Shown here piece after piece: positions 54,544 through 63,485 of a DNA stretch of 64,000 nt. Location: positions 121,959 through 185,958 of the forward strand of contig JAJQIB010000027.1 in the NCBI GenBank assembly GCA_021199375.1. The letters are read 5' to 3'. The stretch is from Ruminococcus sp. Its GTDB lineage: Bacteria; Bacillota; Clostridia; Oscillospirales; Ruminococcaceae. Every line of letters begins with the position of its first letter. Within the stretch, counting starts at the first letter, position 1. Made by a program: the position numbers and the translations under genes. The notes beneath the pieces are model-generated. The model was not told the DNA's origin. It saw only the letters and a list, made by a program, of their open reading frames with translations, and made no database searches.

Positions 54544-54735
54544 ATGTTTGAAAAAGAAGTCGATTACAGGCTGGCAAAATGGCTGCTTCTCAATATGGAA
54601 AAGGACGGTGTTATTTCGTCAAATGAGATGCGGCTTGCTTTGGATATGATTGCAGAGTATTATGTACCACCATTTTTGGAGGTCGAGGACTTGAGCGGTA
54701 CTATCGGAGATGGGGTGACGGTTGATGGCAGATAG
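54544..54735 (+). CDS. small SHOCT-like protein upstream of the recombinase
   Basis: 63 residues starting at an ATG 7 bases after a strong AAAGGAGG site. MFEKEVDYRLAKWLLLNMEK followed by DGVISSNEMR resembles the short helical SHOCT-type motif (a hydrophobic helix, then LxxxGxIxxxEF). Small proteins of this kind often precede large serine recombinases in clostridial elements, and a role as directionality factor or accessory DNA binder is possible. The recombinase start overlaps its last codons by 11 bases. Confidence 0.75.
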   Translation: MFEKEVDYRLAKWLLLNMEKDGVISSNEMRLALDMIAEYYVPPFLEVEDLSGTIGDGVTVDGR

Positions 54736-56455
54736 AATTATAACGCAGCTTCCTGCCATACCGAAACCTGCGACTTTCAAAGAAGCAGCAAAGGCAACTT
54801 TGAGAGTTGCCGCATATGCGAGGGTATCTACGGATAATGAAGACCAGGAAACAAGCCTGGCAGCGCAGACAGATTATTATCAAAAGAAGATAATAGAACA
54901 TCCTGGTTGGGAGTTTGTCCAGATATATGTGGACGATGGCATCTCGGGTTTGAGTACAAAGCATAGAGATGGTTTTAACAAACTGATAGCGGACTGCCTT
55001 TCAGGACACATCGATTTGGTGCTAACCAAGTCCATATCAAGATTTGCGAGAAATACGGTGGACACAGTGACTACTATCCGAATGCTGAAAGAAAAAGGTG
55101 TCGGTGTTTATTTTGAGAAAGAGAACATCTTCACCACAGATTCAAAGGGGGAATTTCTGCTGACAATCATGTCCTCGCTGGCACAGGAGGAGAGCCGCTC
55201 CATATCGGAGAACGTCACATGGGGACAACGAAAGCGATTGTCGGATGGCAAAGTGAGTCTTGCCTACAGTCGGTTCCTTGGGTATGATAAGGGACCTGAG
55301 AAATATACGATGGTGGTAAACCCTGAACAGGCAATGACAGTTCGCCGGATATTCTTTTTATTCCTGCAGGGGTACACTTCGCACACAATATCGAACATTC
55401 TAACCGAGGAGGGTGTACCTGCTCCCGGAGGTGGCGATGTTTGGAATCAACAGACTATCCGTCGTATGCTCTCCAATGAAAAATACAAGGGCGATGCTCT
55501 GCTCCAGAAGGATTTCACGATAGACTATCTGAGGAAGAAAACGAAGAAAAACGAAGGCGAAGTTCCGCAATATTATGTTGAAGGTGACCACGAGGCGATA
55601 ATCTCCCCGTGGCTTTTTGATTATGTTCAGGAAAAGCTGGAGGAACGGCTTGCTTTTCCGGGACGGTACAGTGGTCTGCATCTGTTGACGAGCAAGGTTA
55701 TCTGCGGCGGCTGTGGAGAAATGTATCATCCTCGCCCCTGGCATTCCACCAGCTATAATAACTTGAAATGGCAATGCAAGAACACCTGCAGGAAAGGCGA
55801 AAAATGTCGAACGCCTAAAATCTATGACAAGTTGCTCCACTACATGATTCATGATGCCGCAAGGATAGAAGCATACAAAAGAGATGTGGTTCAGAGAGTT
55901 GTCAATACTGTGAATTCGGTTACGGATAAATCTAAGACAGAGTCAATCCGGCACTGGATGAGTGACCTTGAGAAAAGAGATATATGGGAAATGCAATCAG
56001 ACGAGAATGACATAGTAATCGCGCTCAACAACATTACGGTCATGCCGGACGGCACACTGCGAATCAAGTGGCTCGATGATAAGGTAACCGAATATAGGAT
56101 ACCGAAATACACGCCAAGTGAAGGGATTGAGAATGAGGACAAACAAAAGCACTGTAAGCGAAGCAGAAAATGCAGTATTACACCTCGGAAGTCTGCAGAT
56201 GAACCACCGATACCTGTGATTGATAAATGCAAAAATTGTAGTGCGGATATTTTGCAAAAGCCAAAGACGAAGAAGAAAAAATTCTGTTGTGCTAAGTGCA
56301 GAAATCAATGGTGGAATAAGCACCTCGACAATGTGAACCGTAAAACCTACTACGAGGTGGTTTGCCAGAACTGTGGAAAGAAATTTATAATATATGGCGA
56401 TAATCGGAGAAAGTATTGCTGCCATGAGTGCTATTTAGAGGATAGGTTTGGATAA
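54725..56455 (+). CDS. large serine recombinase with extra C-terminal zinc fingers
   Basis: 576 residues. The resolvase catalytic domain starts at about residue 27; YARVSTD places the nucleophile Ser at residue 35, and LTKSISRFARNT carries the catalytic Arg pair. The recombinase domain covers about 185-300 (FLGYDKGPEKYTMVVNPEQA), the zinc beta-ribbon about 320-370 (CGGCGEMYHPR). After it come two more Cys clusters, CKNCSAD...CCAKCRNQWW and CQNCGKKF...CCHECY. The protein should insert and excise the element. ATG at 54725 is preferred to TTG 54722. It is coupled to the SHOCT-like gene. Confidence 0.94.
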   Translation: MADRIITQLPAIPKPATFKEAAKATLRVAAYARVSTDNEDQETSLAAQTDYYQKKIIEHPGWEFVQIYVDDGISGLSTKHRDGFNKLIADCLSGHIDLVLTKSISRFARNTVDTVTTIRMLKEKGVGVYFEKENIFTTDSKGEFLLTIMSSLAQEESRSISENVTWGQRKRLSDGKVSLAYSRFLGYDKGPEKYTMVVNPEQAMTVRRIFFLFLQGYTSHTISNILTEEGVPAPGGGDVWNQQTIRRMLSNEKYKGDALLQKDFTIDYLRKKTKKNEGEVPQYYVEGDHEAIISPWLFDYVQEKLEERLAFPGRYSGLHLLTSKVICGGCGEMYHPRPWHSTSYNNLKWQCKNTCRKGEKCRTPKIYDKLLHYMIHDAARIEAYKRDVVQRVVNTVNSVTDKSKTESIRHWMSDLEKRDIWEMQSDENDIVIALNNITVMPDGTLRIKWLDDKVTEYRIPKYTPSEGIENEDKQKHCKRSRKCSITPRKSADEPPIPVIDKCKNCSADILQKPKTKKKKFCCAKCRNQWWNKHLDNVNRKTYYEVVCQNCGKKFIIYGDNRRKYCCHECYLEDRFG

Positions 56456-56504
56456 ATTGACAGCAACAAATAACATCAAACAAAAGAAAATCACATCAAA
56501 ACTA

Positions 56505-56533
56505 TTGCAAACGACTCCGATTTATGATATAAT
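56505..56533 (+). promoter_or_regulatory. promoter of the excisionase-like/RM genes
   Basis: TTGCAA (56505-56510), a 17-bp spacer and TATAAT (56528-56533), 40 bases before the HTH gene. Confidence 0.75.
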
Positions 56534-56573
56534 GTAAAGTGATGTATTGTAGTGAACTTTTCGGAGGTATAAA

Positions 56574-56768
56574 ATGGCAGAAATCGGAAACGAGAAGTGG
56601 ATAAATATTGATGAAGCTGCAGAATATTTAGGAGTCAAGCCTGGAACTATCCGAGATTGGATTCGAAAAAACAAAGGAATTCCTGCACATAAAATCGGTA
56701 AGCTGTGGAGGTTTAAATGTTCTGAATTGGACGTTTGGGTTGCGAGTGGAAAGAGTGCAGACATATAA
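56574..56768 (+). CDS. excisionase/MerR-type helix-turn-helix protein
   Basis: 64 residues, one winged HTH of the excisionase (helix-turn-helix 17) family: WINIDEAAEYLGVKPGTIRDWIRKN is the HTH start (given in part as EAAEYLGVKPGTIRDWI) and HKIGKLWRFKCSELDVW the wing. Such proteins act as recombination directionality factors or as small regulators in front of restriction or phage-defence genes. CGGAGG precedes the ATG. It lies 68 bases before the first methyltransferase and probably shares its transcript, so it could serve either as Xis or as a controller of the RM cassette. Confidence 0.9.
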   Translation: MAEIGNEKWINIDEAAEYLGVKPGTIRDWIRKNKGIPAHKIGKLWRFKCSELDVWVASGKSADI

Positions 56769-56835
56769 TATGAGGAGAAATTCCGCCTCATTTGTAAAAA
56801 AATATTTAAGAATTAAAATATAGGAGCATCTAAAA

Positions 56836-57906
56836 ATGACCAGGTTAAGAGGCTTATCTTTGTTTGCAAGCGCAGGGATTGGGGAAACTTATTTACCCCG
56901 TGTAGGCGTAGATATCGTTGTAGCTAATGAGCTTATTCCTAAGCGTGCTAACTTATATCGAAACTTGTACCCTAATTGTCAAATGATATGTGGTGACATC
57001 ACAGACAAGACTATTTACGATGATATTATGAAAAAAGCAAAAGGAATTGAGTTTATAATTGCTTCTCCACCTTGTCAAGGTATGAGTATCGCAGGAAAAA
57101 ACAGACATCTTGATACAATGGTTAAAGATAATCGCAATTATCTTATTACATACGTTTTTTCGGCGATAAAGGAACTTAAGCCAAAGTATGTACTTATTGA
57201 AAATGTGCCAATGCTTTTGAAAATTTTACTTCCATATAAAAACGGAAAGCAGAACATTATTGAAATTCTTGATGATATGTTTGCTGATGAGTATGATATA
57301 GAGGGAAAAATCATAGATTCATCAGACTTAGGGGTTCCCCAAACAAGGCTTAGAGCAATAATCAAAATGTGCAACAAATCGGACAAATGGAATTGGCCAC
57401 AACCAGTAAAAAAGAAGGTTACTGTTAGAGAAGCTATCGGGAATTTACCGTCCTTGGAATCTGGAGAAAAGTCCAGTGTAAAATGGCACTTTGCAAGAAA
57501 ACATGATAAAAATAATGTTCTTTGGATGAAGCATACTCCAACGGGTAAGTCTGCATTCTCAAATGCTGTTTATTACCCTCAAAAGAAAGACGGAACACGA
57601 ATTAAAGGCTATGAATCATCCTATCGTAGAATTAAATGGGATGAGCCTGCACCAACAATAACCATACGCAATGATTGCATTGCTTCTCAAAGGAATGTTC
57701 ATCCTGGTAGGCTTCTTGCTGACGGAACATATTCTGATGCTCGTGTTTTAACACCGTTGGAGTTAATGATACTCAATTCATTACCTGCAGATTGGAATAT
57801 TCCTGATGATACGCCAGAAATACTGATACGGCAAGTTATTGGTGAATCAATTCCACCGTTGATGATAGAAAGGATTGTAGGTGAAATCGGATGCCTAAAA
57901 AAATAA
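56836..57906 (+). CDS. DNA (cytosine-5)-methyltransferase 1
   Basis: 356 residues of a C5-methyltransferase. Motif [12 protein letters not shown] binds SAM, motif IV SPPCQG has the catalytic Cys80, motif VI is ENV (LIENVPML), motif VIII QTRLRA, and motifs IX-X close the C-terminus ([14 protein letters not shown]). The target-recognition region is short (about residues 215-285). AGGAG lies 10 bases before the ATG. The second methyltransferase starts 16 bases inside its end. Both resemble each other along the full length, so they arose by duplication. Confidence 0.95.
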   Translation: MTRLRGLSLFASAGIGETYLPRVGVDIVVANELIPKRANLYRNLYPNCQMICGDITDKTIYDDIMKKAKGIEFIIASPPCQGMSIAGKNRHLDTMVKDNRNYLITYVFSAIKELKPKYVLIENVPMLLKILLPYKNGKQNIIEILDDMFADEYDIEGKIIDSSDLGVPQTRLRAIIKMCNKSDKWNWPQPVKKKVTVREAIGNLPSLESGEKSSVKWHFARKHDKNNVLWMKHTPTGKSAFSNAVYYPQKKDGTRIKGYESSYRRIKWDEPAPTITIRNDCIASQRNVHPGRLLADGTYSDARVLTPLELMILNSLPADWNIPDDTPEILIRQVIGESIPPLMIERIVGEIGCLKK

Positions 57907-58961
57907 AAGCCATTTCTTTGTTTTCAAGTGCTGGAATAGGTGAACTAAGAATACACAAAGATAAAGTGAACGTAGTAGCGGCTAACGAACTTGTAAAGCA
58001 AAGAGCTGAGTGTTACTCGTTCTTTTATCCGGAAACAAGGATGATATGTGCCGATATAACGAACCAAGAAACAAAAGAAGAGATTATTAAAATTGCAAAT
58101 GATAGCGAAGCCGAATTGCTAATCGCAACTCCACCATGTCAAGGTCTAAGTACACTTGGGAAAAATAAGGGGCAGAAGCAGTATGAAAAGGATGGCAGGA
58201 ACTTTCTTATACTCGAAGCTCTTGAGGTGATTGAAGCTTGCGATTTTAATTACATTCTTATTGAAAATGTTCCAAAATTTATTGAAATGTTTTTTCCATA
58301 TAACGGTGAATACTATAAGCTTGAGCAAATACTTCAGTCAAAGTTTAGCGACAAATATAATATTGAAATCAAGGTTCTTAATGCAAAAGACTTCGGTATA
58401 GCACAATCCAGACCTCGTGCAATCATAAAAATGTGGAAAAAAAATTTGCATTGGGCGTGGCCACAGACAGAAAAAGAAATAACACTTAAAGAAGCTATTG
58501 GTCATTTACCTTCTTTGGAACCTGGTGAGGATTCAGGAATCAAATGGCATTATGCAAAGCAACAGAATGAAAGGGCTGTTTTAGCTATGCGACATACAGC
58601 TCCTGGAAAGAGTGCTATAGCAAACGAAGTGTACTATCCCAAAAAAGAAGATGGTACTCGTATTAAGGGATTTCATAATACCTTTAAACGAATGGTCTGG
58701 GATCAACCTTGTCCGGCCCGAACAACATATTGTGGTAGCATTAGTTCACATAATAATGTGCATCCTGGATATTTGAAAGATGATGGTACCTATTCTGACC
58801 CAAGAGTGCTTACATTACTTGAAACGTTCATTGTTTCATCTATCCCGGAGAATATTGATTTTCCAAATGGTGCTACTGATACATTCATTAGAACAATCAT
58901 AGGAGAGGCGATCCCTCCGCATTTAATGGAACGAATTATTGATTTGATAGGAGTTGAATAA
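57891..58961 (+). CDS. DNA (cytosine-5)-methyltransferase 2
   Basis: 356 residues and the same motif order as its neighbour: [12 protein letters not shown] (I), TPPCQG with Cys83 (IV), LIENVPKF (VI), QSRPRA (VIII), [14 protein letters not shown] (X). The recognition regions are alignable ([12 protein letters not shown] against [12 protein letters not shown]) but differ where contacts are expected ([14 protein letters not shown] against [14 protein letters not shown]). Two C5 enzymes for one nuclease is the layout known for systems with asymmetric sites such as HgaI, where each strand needs its own methylase. Confidence 0.95.
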   Translation: MPKKIKAISLFSSAGIGELRIHKDKVNVVAANELVKQRAECYSFFYPETRMICADITNQETKEEIIKIANDSEAELLIATPPCQGLSTLGKNKGQKQYEKDGRNFLILEALEVIEACDFNYILIENVPKFIEMFFPYNGEYYKLEQILQSKFSDKYNIEIKVLNAKDFGIAQSRPRAIIKMWKKNLHWAWPQTEKEITLKEAIGHLPSLEPGEDSGIKWHYAKQQNERAVLAMRHTAPGKSAIANEVYYPKKEDGTRIKGFHNTFKRMVWDQPCPARTTYCGSISSHNNVHPGYLKDDGTYSDPRVLTLLETFIVSSIPENIDFPNGATDTFIRTIIGEAIPPHLMERIIDLIGVE

Positions 58962-58963
58962 AA

Positions 58964-60430
58964 ATGCCTATAATGGTTGAACGTGAAAAATGGATTCTTT
59001 ACAAACATACCAATAATTACGCTCTAATGCAAGCTGTTGCATTAGACGTAAAGAATAGCTGTGGAACTAATATAAGTGATACAGAACGATACCGAATGCA
59101 AGAGCGCCTCGCGGCTCTTGATATGTATAAAACTCGAAATCCTAAAGAAAGACCGTTGGATTCGATAAATCATCGTATAAACACTTTGGAATATTATATG
59201 TTTGGATATGAGGACAAAGGAAAAAATTCAAAACGATTTATATTTAGCCCGTTAGGCAACTTATTTATTGAGCATATAAACGAGCCTGAAAAGTTATTGA
59301 AAATATTTACTACAATGCTTTTTGGTATCCAATTTGAGCATCCTGCAAATGGAACACCTGTATGCTTTCAGTTATATCCATTTCGCCTTATCTTTAAATT
59401 ATTAACTGATGAAAGACTAGATTGTCGCTTGTATAATTCTGAATATGTTTATTTTATTGCTTTTCAGAAAACAGTAACTCCTGAAAGCTACGAAAAATTA
59501 GTGAGTGATATTCTTGAGTTTCGTAAGTTGAGTAAAGAAGAAGTTGCAGATTTAATGAGAAGAGATGAGCATACTTATGTTAACTGCGTTTACGAATGGC
59601 AATATTATACACAAAAACTTCTCAATACAGCGGGGGTAATAAATTCAATTAAGGGCGATGAAATTGTAAGTCTATATCATCCTCAAAAAACTAATAGCCA
59701 TAGTGCACCTACAAAAAGAAAATTGACAGCAGGATATGTTAGTCTGACATCTAATATTAAACCATTTGTTGAATTGATGTTAGAAACACATTCTTGTTTT
59801 CAAAAGCCACTTTTACTCAATGATGCCGAAAGGATGAGGCTTGATGTTGTAAAGGAAATATATTCATTTTATCCCAAGCTCTTATTAGATGAGATTGGCG
59901 AAGAAGATGAAATACAAGTCAAACTACTTGAACTGCCTAAGCTTATTGAAAAGTATTCACATAACCCTGATAATGATACCGCATATCTGTTTGAAGATGT
60001 ATTAGAAGAAGGATTTAATCTGTTTGTCAATGTTGAAGCCAAGAAGATAGGTGGTGCAGGTCATACAGACATAGAGTGTTTGTACATAACTAAACATAAG
60101 AAGTTTGCTGTTGAAGCAAAATCCACTGGTAATAAGCTTTCGCTTATCAATGCGGGCAGGCTAAAAGAACATCGTGAACAAATTGGTGGTGATTATACAA
60201 TTGTTATTACTCCGCGATATGTTCCTGCCGCCAAACGAGATATTAAAGGAAATCCAATTGTTATAATACTTGCAAGTACATTTAGCGAATATCTATATAA
60301 TCATATATATCATGATGTTAGAGAAATAGATTTCGATGATTTTGATAGCATAATTATTAATAATTTCGGAACCGATATTAGCAAGCTTATATCAGATAGG
60401 ACTATGGAAAAGTTTGCAACTCGTTCTTAA
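58964..60430 (+). CDS. candidate type II restriction endonuclease with PD-(D/E)XK motif
   Basis: 488 residues that I do not firmly recognise by family. The C-terminal half has a PD-(D/E)XK-like core: Asp369 in AGHTDIECLY and Glu384-x-Lys386 in FAVEAKST, spaced as in nucleases. The N-terminal half is mostly helical (YALMQAVALDVKNS, FQLYPFRLIFKLL) and could recognise DNA; an AlwI-type type IIS relation is possible but only weakly supported. It starts 2 bases after the second methyltransferase, with AGGAG upstream, which makes it the restriction partner. The recognition site is unknown. Confidence 0.75.
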   Translation: MPIMVEREKWILYKHTNNYALMQAVALDVKNSCGTNISDTERYRMQERLAALDMYKTRNPKERPLDSINHRINTLEYYMFGYEDKGKNSKRFIFSPLGNLFIEHINEPEKLLKIFTTMLFGIQFEHPANGTPVCFQLYPFRLIFKLLTDERLDCRLYNSEYVYFIAFQKTVTPESYEKLVSDILEFRKLSKEEVADLMRRDEHTYVNCVYEWQYYTQKLLNTAGVINSIKGDEIVSLYHPQKTNSHSAPTKRKLTAGYVSLTSNIKPFVELMLETHSCFQKPLLLNDAERMRLDVVKEIYSFYPKLLLDEIGEEDEIQVKLLELPKLIEKYSHNPDNDTAYLFEDVLEEGFNLFVNVEAKKIGGAGHTDIECLYITKHKKFAVEAKSTGNKLSLINAGRLKEHREQIGGDYTIVITPRYVPAAKRDIKGNPIVIILASTFSEYLYNHIYHDVREIDFDDFDSIIINNFGTDISKLISDRTMEKFATRS

Positions 60431-60524
60431 AGCACTTGAAAATATAATTCAAAATAACAGGTCGTTCGAGTGTTAAACGACAGTAATGAAAGTAGAGGGT
60501 TTGGGTTTGTAGGAGGAGTGAAAA

Positions 60525-62390
60525 GTGTCACAAAGCCGTTCACTTAAGGAGTATGTAAGAAATAACCTAGATAATCAGATGTGGAATGCAATCGAGGAGC
60601 ACTTAGCCTCGGTAGAGCCATCTACGCTTGATTTGCGCCTTAACAAAGTCCGAAATATCGGCGAAGTGAAACTTTATGAAACCGAATTACAATTCGTTGA
60701 TGTCTCCGACCTTCCCGGCTCTGCCATTGAATTTGATGTAGTCATGGATGCCACCATCATCGTATATGATGAAGACCGGTATCATAATGACGAATCCGAA
60801 GCAAAGCATCAGTGGTTTATGCTTCGGTGTCGTGGGAACTTAGACTGTGGCTTGAGTGATTTGGATATATATGATGTCAGCATCTACGACAAACGCAATC
60901 GGCAAGAACGACCGATGTCCAATGCTCTTGTGCCAATTATTCGCAAAGAAGACCTAGAGAAAGAAGCGAATGCGTTTCTTCGAAAATATTATAAAGAAGC
61001 CTTGTTACAACCAATGTGGATTGACCCCACTGAGTTGGCAAAGCGCATGAGACTATCTGTGCTAAAGCATCGCATTTCGGAGGATATGTCTGTTTTCGGT
61101 CAGATTTATTTCTGCGAAACAGATGCAAAGTTATATGATGACAATAAAGAGTCAGAAGTCAGTGAACACGTCCTTCCCGGTACGATTGTTGTCGACCCAT
61201 CCGTAGCATTCCAGCGCAATCTTGGTGCTTACAATAACACTATAGTTCACGAATGCGTTCACTGGGCGTTGCATAAAAAGGCTTTTGCTTTGGAGCAGTT
61301 ATACAATGAGGATGCAAGTCGGATTAAATGTAAAGTAGTCGGTGGCATCGAAGGTCAGAGCAACGATGGTACGAAATGGATGGAGTGGCAGGCAAACGCA
61401 CTTGCTCCACGTATCCAAATGCCACTTAATATGTTCAAACTTAAGGCTTCCGAATTTATTAAGAAACGTAGGAACGAACTAGGTATTTTTGAACTCTGCG
61501 AATTGATGCCTATTGTTATTGAGGACTTGGCGGCTTTCTTTGCAGTTTCTCGTACTGCAGCCAAGCTGCGTATGATTGATGCTGGATATGAAGAGGCATT
61601 GGGTTCGTTCATCTATATAGACGGACATTATGTCAGACCACACTCCTTTAAGAAGGGTGCTATTCAATCTAATCAAACCTATTCAATCCCTGCAATAGAC
61701 GCAGCCATTCAGAGCCTTACTAATCCTAGGCTAAAAAACGCAAACCACTATCTCTATATAGATTCACACTTCGTACTGAACCATCCGAAGTATGTTTATC
61801 AGAACGAAGACGGCGAAACGATGATGACCGATTATGCACGGCATCATGTAGATGAGTGCTGTTTGGCATTTGACCTTTCTATAAGCGATAAGGTTGAGGA
61901 GCGTTATCATCGGGAGTGCTTCCTAAATCGTGATAAAGGCTCACCCATTGCATTTGACATCGTCTACAAGGGCGAAAACAATGAACTCGATAATAAGCAG
62001 AGACAGAAGCTTCTGCGTGATACAGTTATGGAGGAAGCTAATGTGTTAGATAGCCTTCCCAATAACTATACCCAGGCATGGAAGCAGTTGCTCAAATGGC
62101 GGGGCATTTCACAGGCGGAGCTGTCCCGTAGAACCGGCATAACAGAAAAAACGATAGGAAACATTATCAATGGAGAAACAATGGGTACTCTCAATAATGT
62201 GGTGCTGATGTGTCTTGGAGCGAATCTTCCTTGGGATATGAGCAATTACCTCATCCAACGTTCCGGACACCAATTTCGAATGAATAACGATGATCATATC
62301 CTGTATCGTTTTGTGTTGATGCATATGTACTCAAAATCAATACTAGAGATACGAACTTTCTTACAAGAACAAGGTGCTACATCGCTTTGA
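60525..62390 (+). CDS. ImmA/IrrE-like metalloprotease with C-terminal HTH
   Basis: 621 residues, GTG start with AGGAGGAG 6 bases upstream. The central domain is ImmA/IrrE (DUF955): HECVH at 242-246 gives the zinc His pair and Glu, Glu287 in KWMEWQAN the third ligand, and ALAPRIQMP the typical following segment. Residues about 1-160 have no match. A Cro/CI HTH lies at about 525-580 (ISQAELSRRTGITEKTIGNI). ImmA proteases cut phage-type repressors; here the DNA-binding domain is fused at the C-terminus rather than N-terminal as in most HTH-ImmA fusions. Possibly a self-contained induction switch. Confidence 0.88.
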   Translation: MSQSRSLKEYVRNNLDNQMWNAIEEHLASVEPSTLDLRLNKVRNIGEVKLYETELQFVDVSDLPGSAIEFDVVMDATIIVYDEDRYHNDESEAKHQWFMLRCRGNLDCGLSDLDIYDVSIYDKRNRQERPMSNALVPIIRKEDLEKEANAFLRKYYKEALLQPMWIDPTELAKRMRLSVLKHRISEDMSVFGQIYFCETDAKLYDDNKESEVSEHVLPGTIVVDPSVAFQRNLGAYNNTIVHECVHWALHKKAFALEQLYNEDASRIKCKVVGGIEGQSNDGTKWMEWQANALAPRIQMPLNMFKLKASEFIKKRRNELGIFELCELMPIVIEDLAAFFAVSRTAAKLRMIDAGYEEALGSFIYIDGHYVRPHSFKKGAIQSNQTYSIPAIDAAIQSLTNPRLKNANHYLYIDSHFVLNHPKYVYQNEDGETMMTDYARHHVDECCLAFDLSISDKVEERYHRECFLNRDKGSPIAFDIVYKGENNELDNKQRQKLLRDTVMEEANVLDSLPNNYTQAWKQLLKWRGISQAELSRRTGITEKTIGNIINGETMGTLNNVVLMCLGANLPWDMSNYLIQRSGHQFRMNNDDHILYRFVLMHMYSKSILEIRTFLQEQGATSL

Positions 62391-62469
62391 TTTGTAAAAA
62401 AATTGTGAACGAGGACGAAAACATGGTAATCGGATTTCCATGCTCAAAATAATATGAAAAGTGCGTATT

Positions 62470-62515
62470 AGAGCCATATGTGACCGTAATGGGTCATGTA
62501 TGGCTCTATTTTTTT
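62470..62515 (+). terminator. Rho-independent terminator after the ImmA-HTH gene
   Basis: AGAGCCATATGTGACC (62470-62485) pairs over 16 positions (two wobbles) with GGTCATGTATGGCTCT (62492-62507), followed by ATTTTTTT. Confidence 0.93.
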
Positions 62516-62768
62516 GCCCTTTTTTAGGCTTTTTTCGGGTCGAACATGGAAATGCGCTTACCATTCCGTTTTCAGCAAAATGCAGATAAAATAGAATTAT
62601 AATCATCGAAGGGACAACCTTCGAAATTAAATTTACCGCTTTGTGGAAGTACTCGAGTTAAGCAGGGCGGTGGACAAATAAAGACGATTTGAACTAGGGA
62701 ATAACTATACCCTTTTTCAGAAAATCTGAAGTCCACCGTTTTGTCGTCATACCTTCACAGGGTTCTGA

Positions 62769-62797
62769 CCGGTGTTCTTCGGAACATCGGCTTTTTT
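62769..62797 (+). terminator. terminator/attenuator with a TTCG tetraloop
   Basis: CCGGTGTTC (62769-62777), loop TTCG, GAACATCGG (62782-62790), then CTTTTTTG. It stands 41 bases before the start codon of the sigma-like gene, so readthrough must be regulated or partial. Confidence 0.88.
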
Positions 62798-62837
62798 GTG
62801 TTCACCGTTCTGCGCAAAGCAGAAAGGAAAAATTATT

Positions 62838-63443
62838 ATGAACGCAAATCAGAGTCAAAAGCAGAACAAGCAGTACCAAATCCCTATGGAAGTCACGAAT
62901 GAGATTATCCATGACTTTGAAATCAAACCAGAGGATGTCACATGGCGACTTGTTGGAAATCGTAAGTGTCGTGTTGTGTTAGTCGATGTCAGCAAAGAAG
63001 TATACGATGAGTATATGCGGTCTGTTTGGGCAGAACAGAAACGACAGGACCGTGAAAGCCGCTGTAATATACCCGGCAAGAACGGCAAACTCATCCGTTG
63101 CCCGGAATCCAACAAGTGTGCGAATTGCAGCCATGCATCTAAAGTATGCCGTGAGAGAAACCGCCCGGCATCGCTTTCACTCTTAATAGACGAGGGAGTG
63201 GAACCGGCAGCACCCGGCTCATTTGAGGATGCAGTCATCTACGAATCGTTGTTGGAGGATTTAATTGCTAGGCTTTCTGAAATCGAGCCGAAATACGGAG
63301 TGATTTTCAGACTGCTATATGACGGTGCTACGCAGCAAGAAATGGCAGATAGGCTTGGCATGAAGCAGCGGACGGTATCGGATTACGTCAAAAAGATTCG
63401 TGCCATCGTCCAGCCGCTCGTGAAAGACACTTTTAACAGGTAA
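62838..63443 (+). CDS. sigma-like helix-turn-helix protein of the mobile region
   Basis: 201 residues from the ATG at 62838 (AGAAAGGA upstream; the frame further upstream runs through the attenuator and is not coding). The C-terminus is a sigma-70 region 4-like HTH: LSEIEPKYGVIFRLLYDG, ATQQEMADRLGMKQRTVSDYVK. The middle has a Cys cluster CNIPGKNGKLIRCPESNKC... (Cys at roughly 94, 106, 112, 115, 122) that may bind zinc. Such proteins are common in clostridial mobile elements and are thought to switch on element genes. Confidence 0.85.
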   Translation: MNANQSQKQNKQYQIPMEVTNEIIHDFEIKPEDVTWRLVGNRKCRVVLVDVSKEVYDEYMRSVWAEQKRQDRESRCNIPGKNGKLIRCPESNKCANCSHASKVCRERNRPASLSLLIDEGVEPAAPGSFEDAVIYESLLEDLIARLSEIEPKYGVIFRLLYDGATQQEMADRLGMKQRTVSDYVKKIRAIVQPLVKDTFNR

Positions 63444-63448
63444 AGATG

Positions 63449-63485
63449 AGGCGGTGCTTATCATCACGATAGGCACCGCCTTTTT
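63449..63485. terminator. terminator between the sigma-like gene and the DNA polymerase gene
   Basis: AGGCGGTGC (63449-63457) and GCACCGCCT (63473-63481) form a 9-bp stem, extended by TATC/GATA inside, followed by T residues. The genes are convergent. Confidence 0.9.

Larger units (their letters stand above)
62391..62837 (+). promoter_or_regulatory. structured leader before the sigma-like HTH gene
   Basis: This 447-base gap begins with the terminator of the ImmA gene and then holds stacked hairpins: TCGAAGG/CCTTCGA (62606-62624); a long-range stem CGGTGGAC (62668-62675)/GTCCACCG (62731-62738) enclosing AGGG/CCCT (62696-62713) and TTCAGA/TCTGAA (62716-62730); and a terminator at 62769-62796. 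A TATAAT at 62598-62603 may be its -10. No known riboswitch is recognised; attenuation of the downstream gene is likely. Confidence 0.6.

Noticed and set aside
62546..62602. 18-codon open frame in the leader of the sigma-like gene (possible leader peptide)
   Set aside because: No ribosome site and no codon run that would suggest translation-coupled attenuation; kept only as a note.
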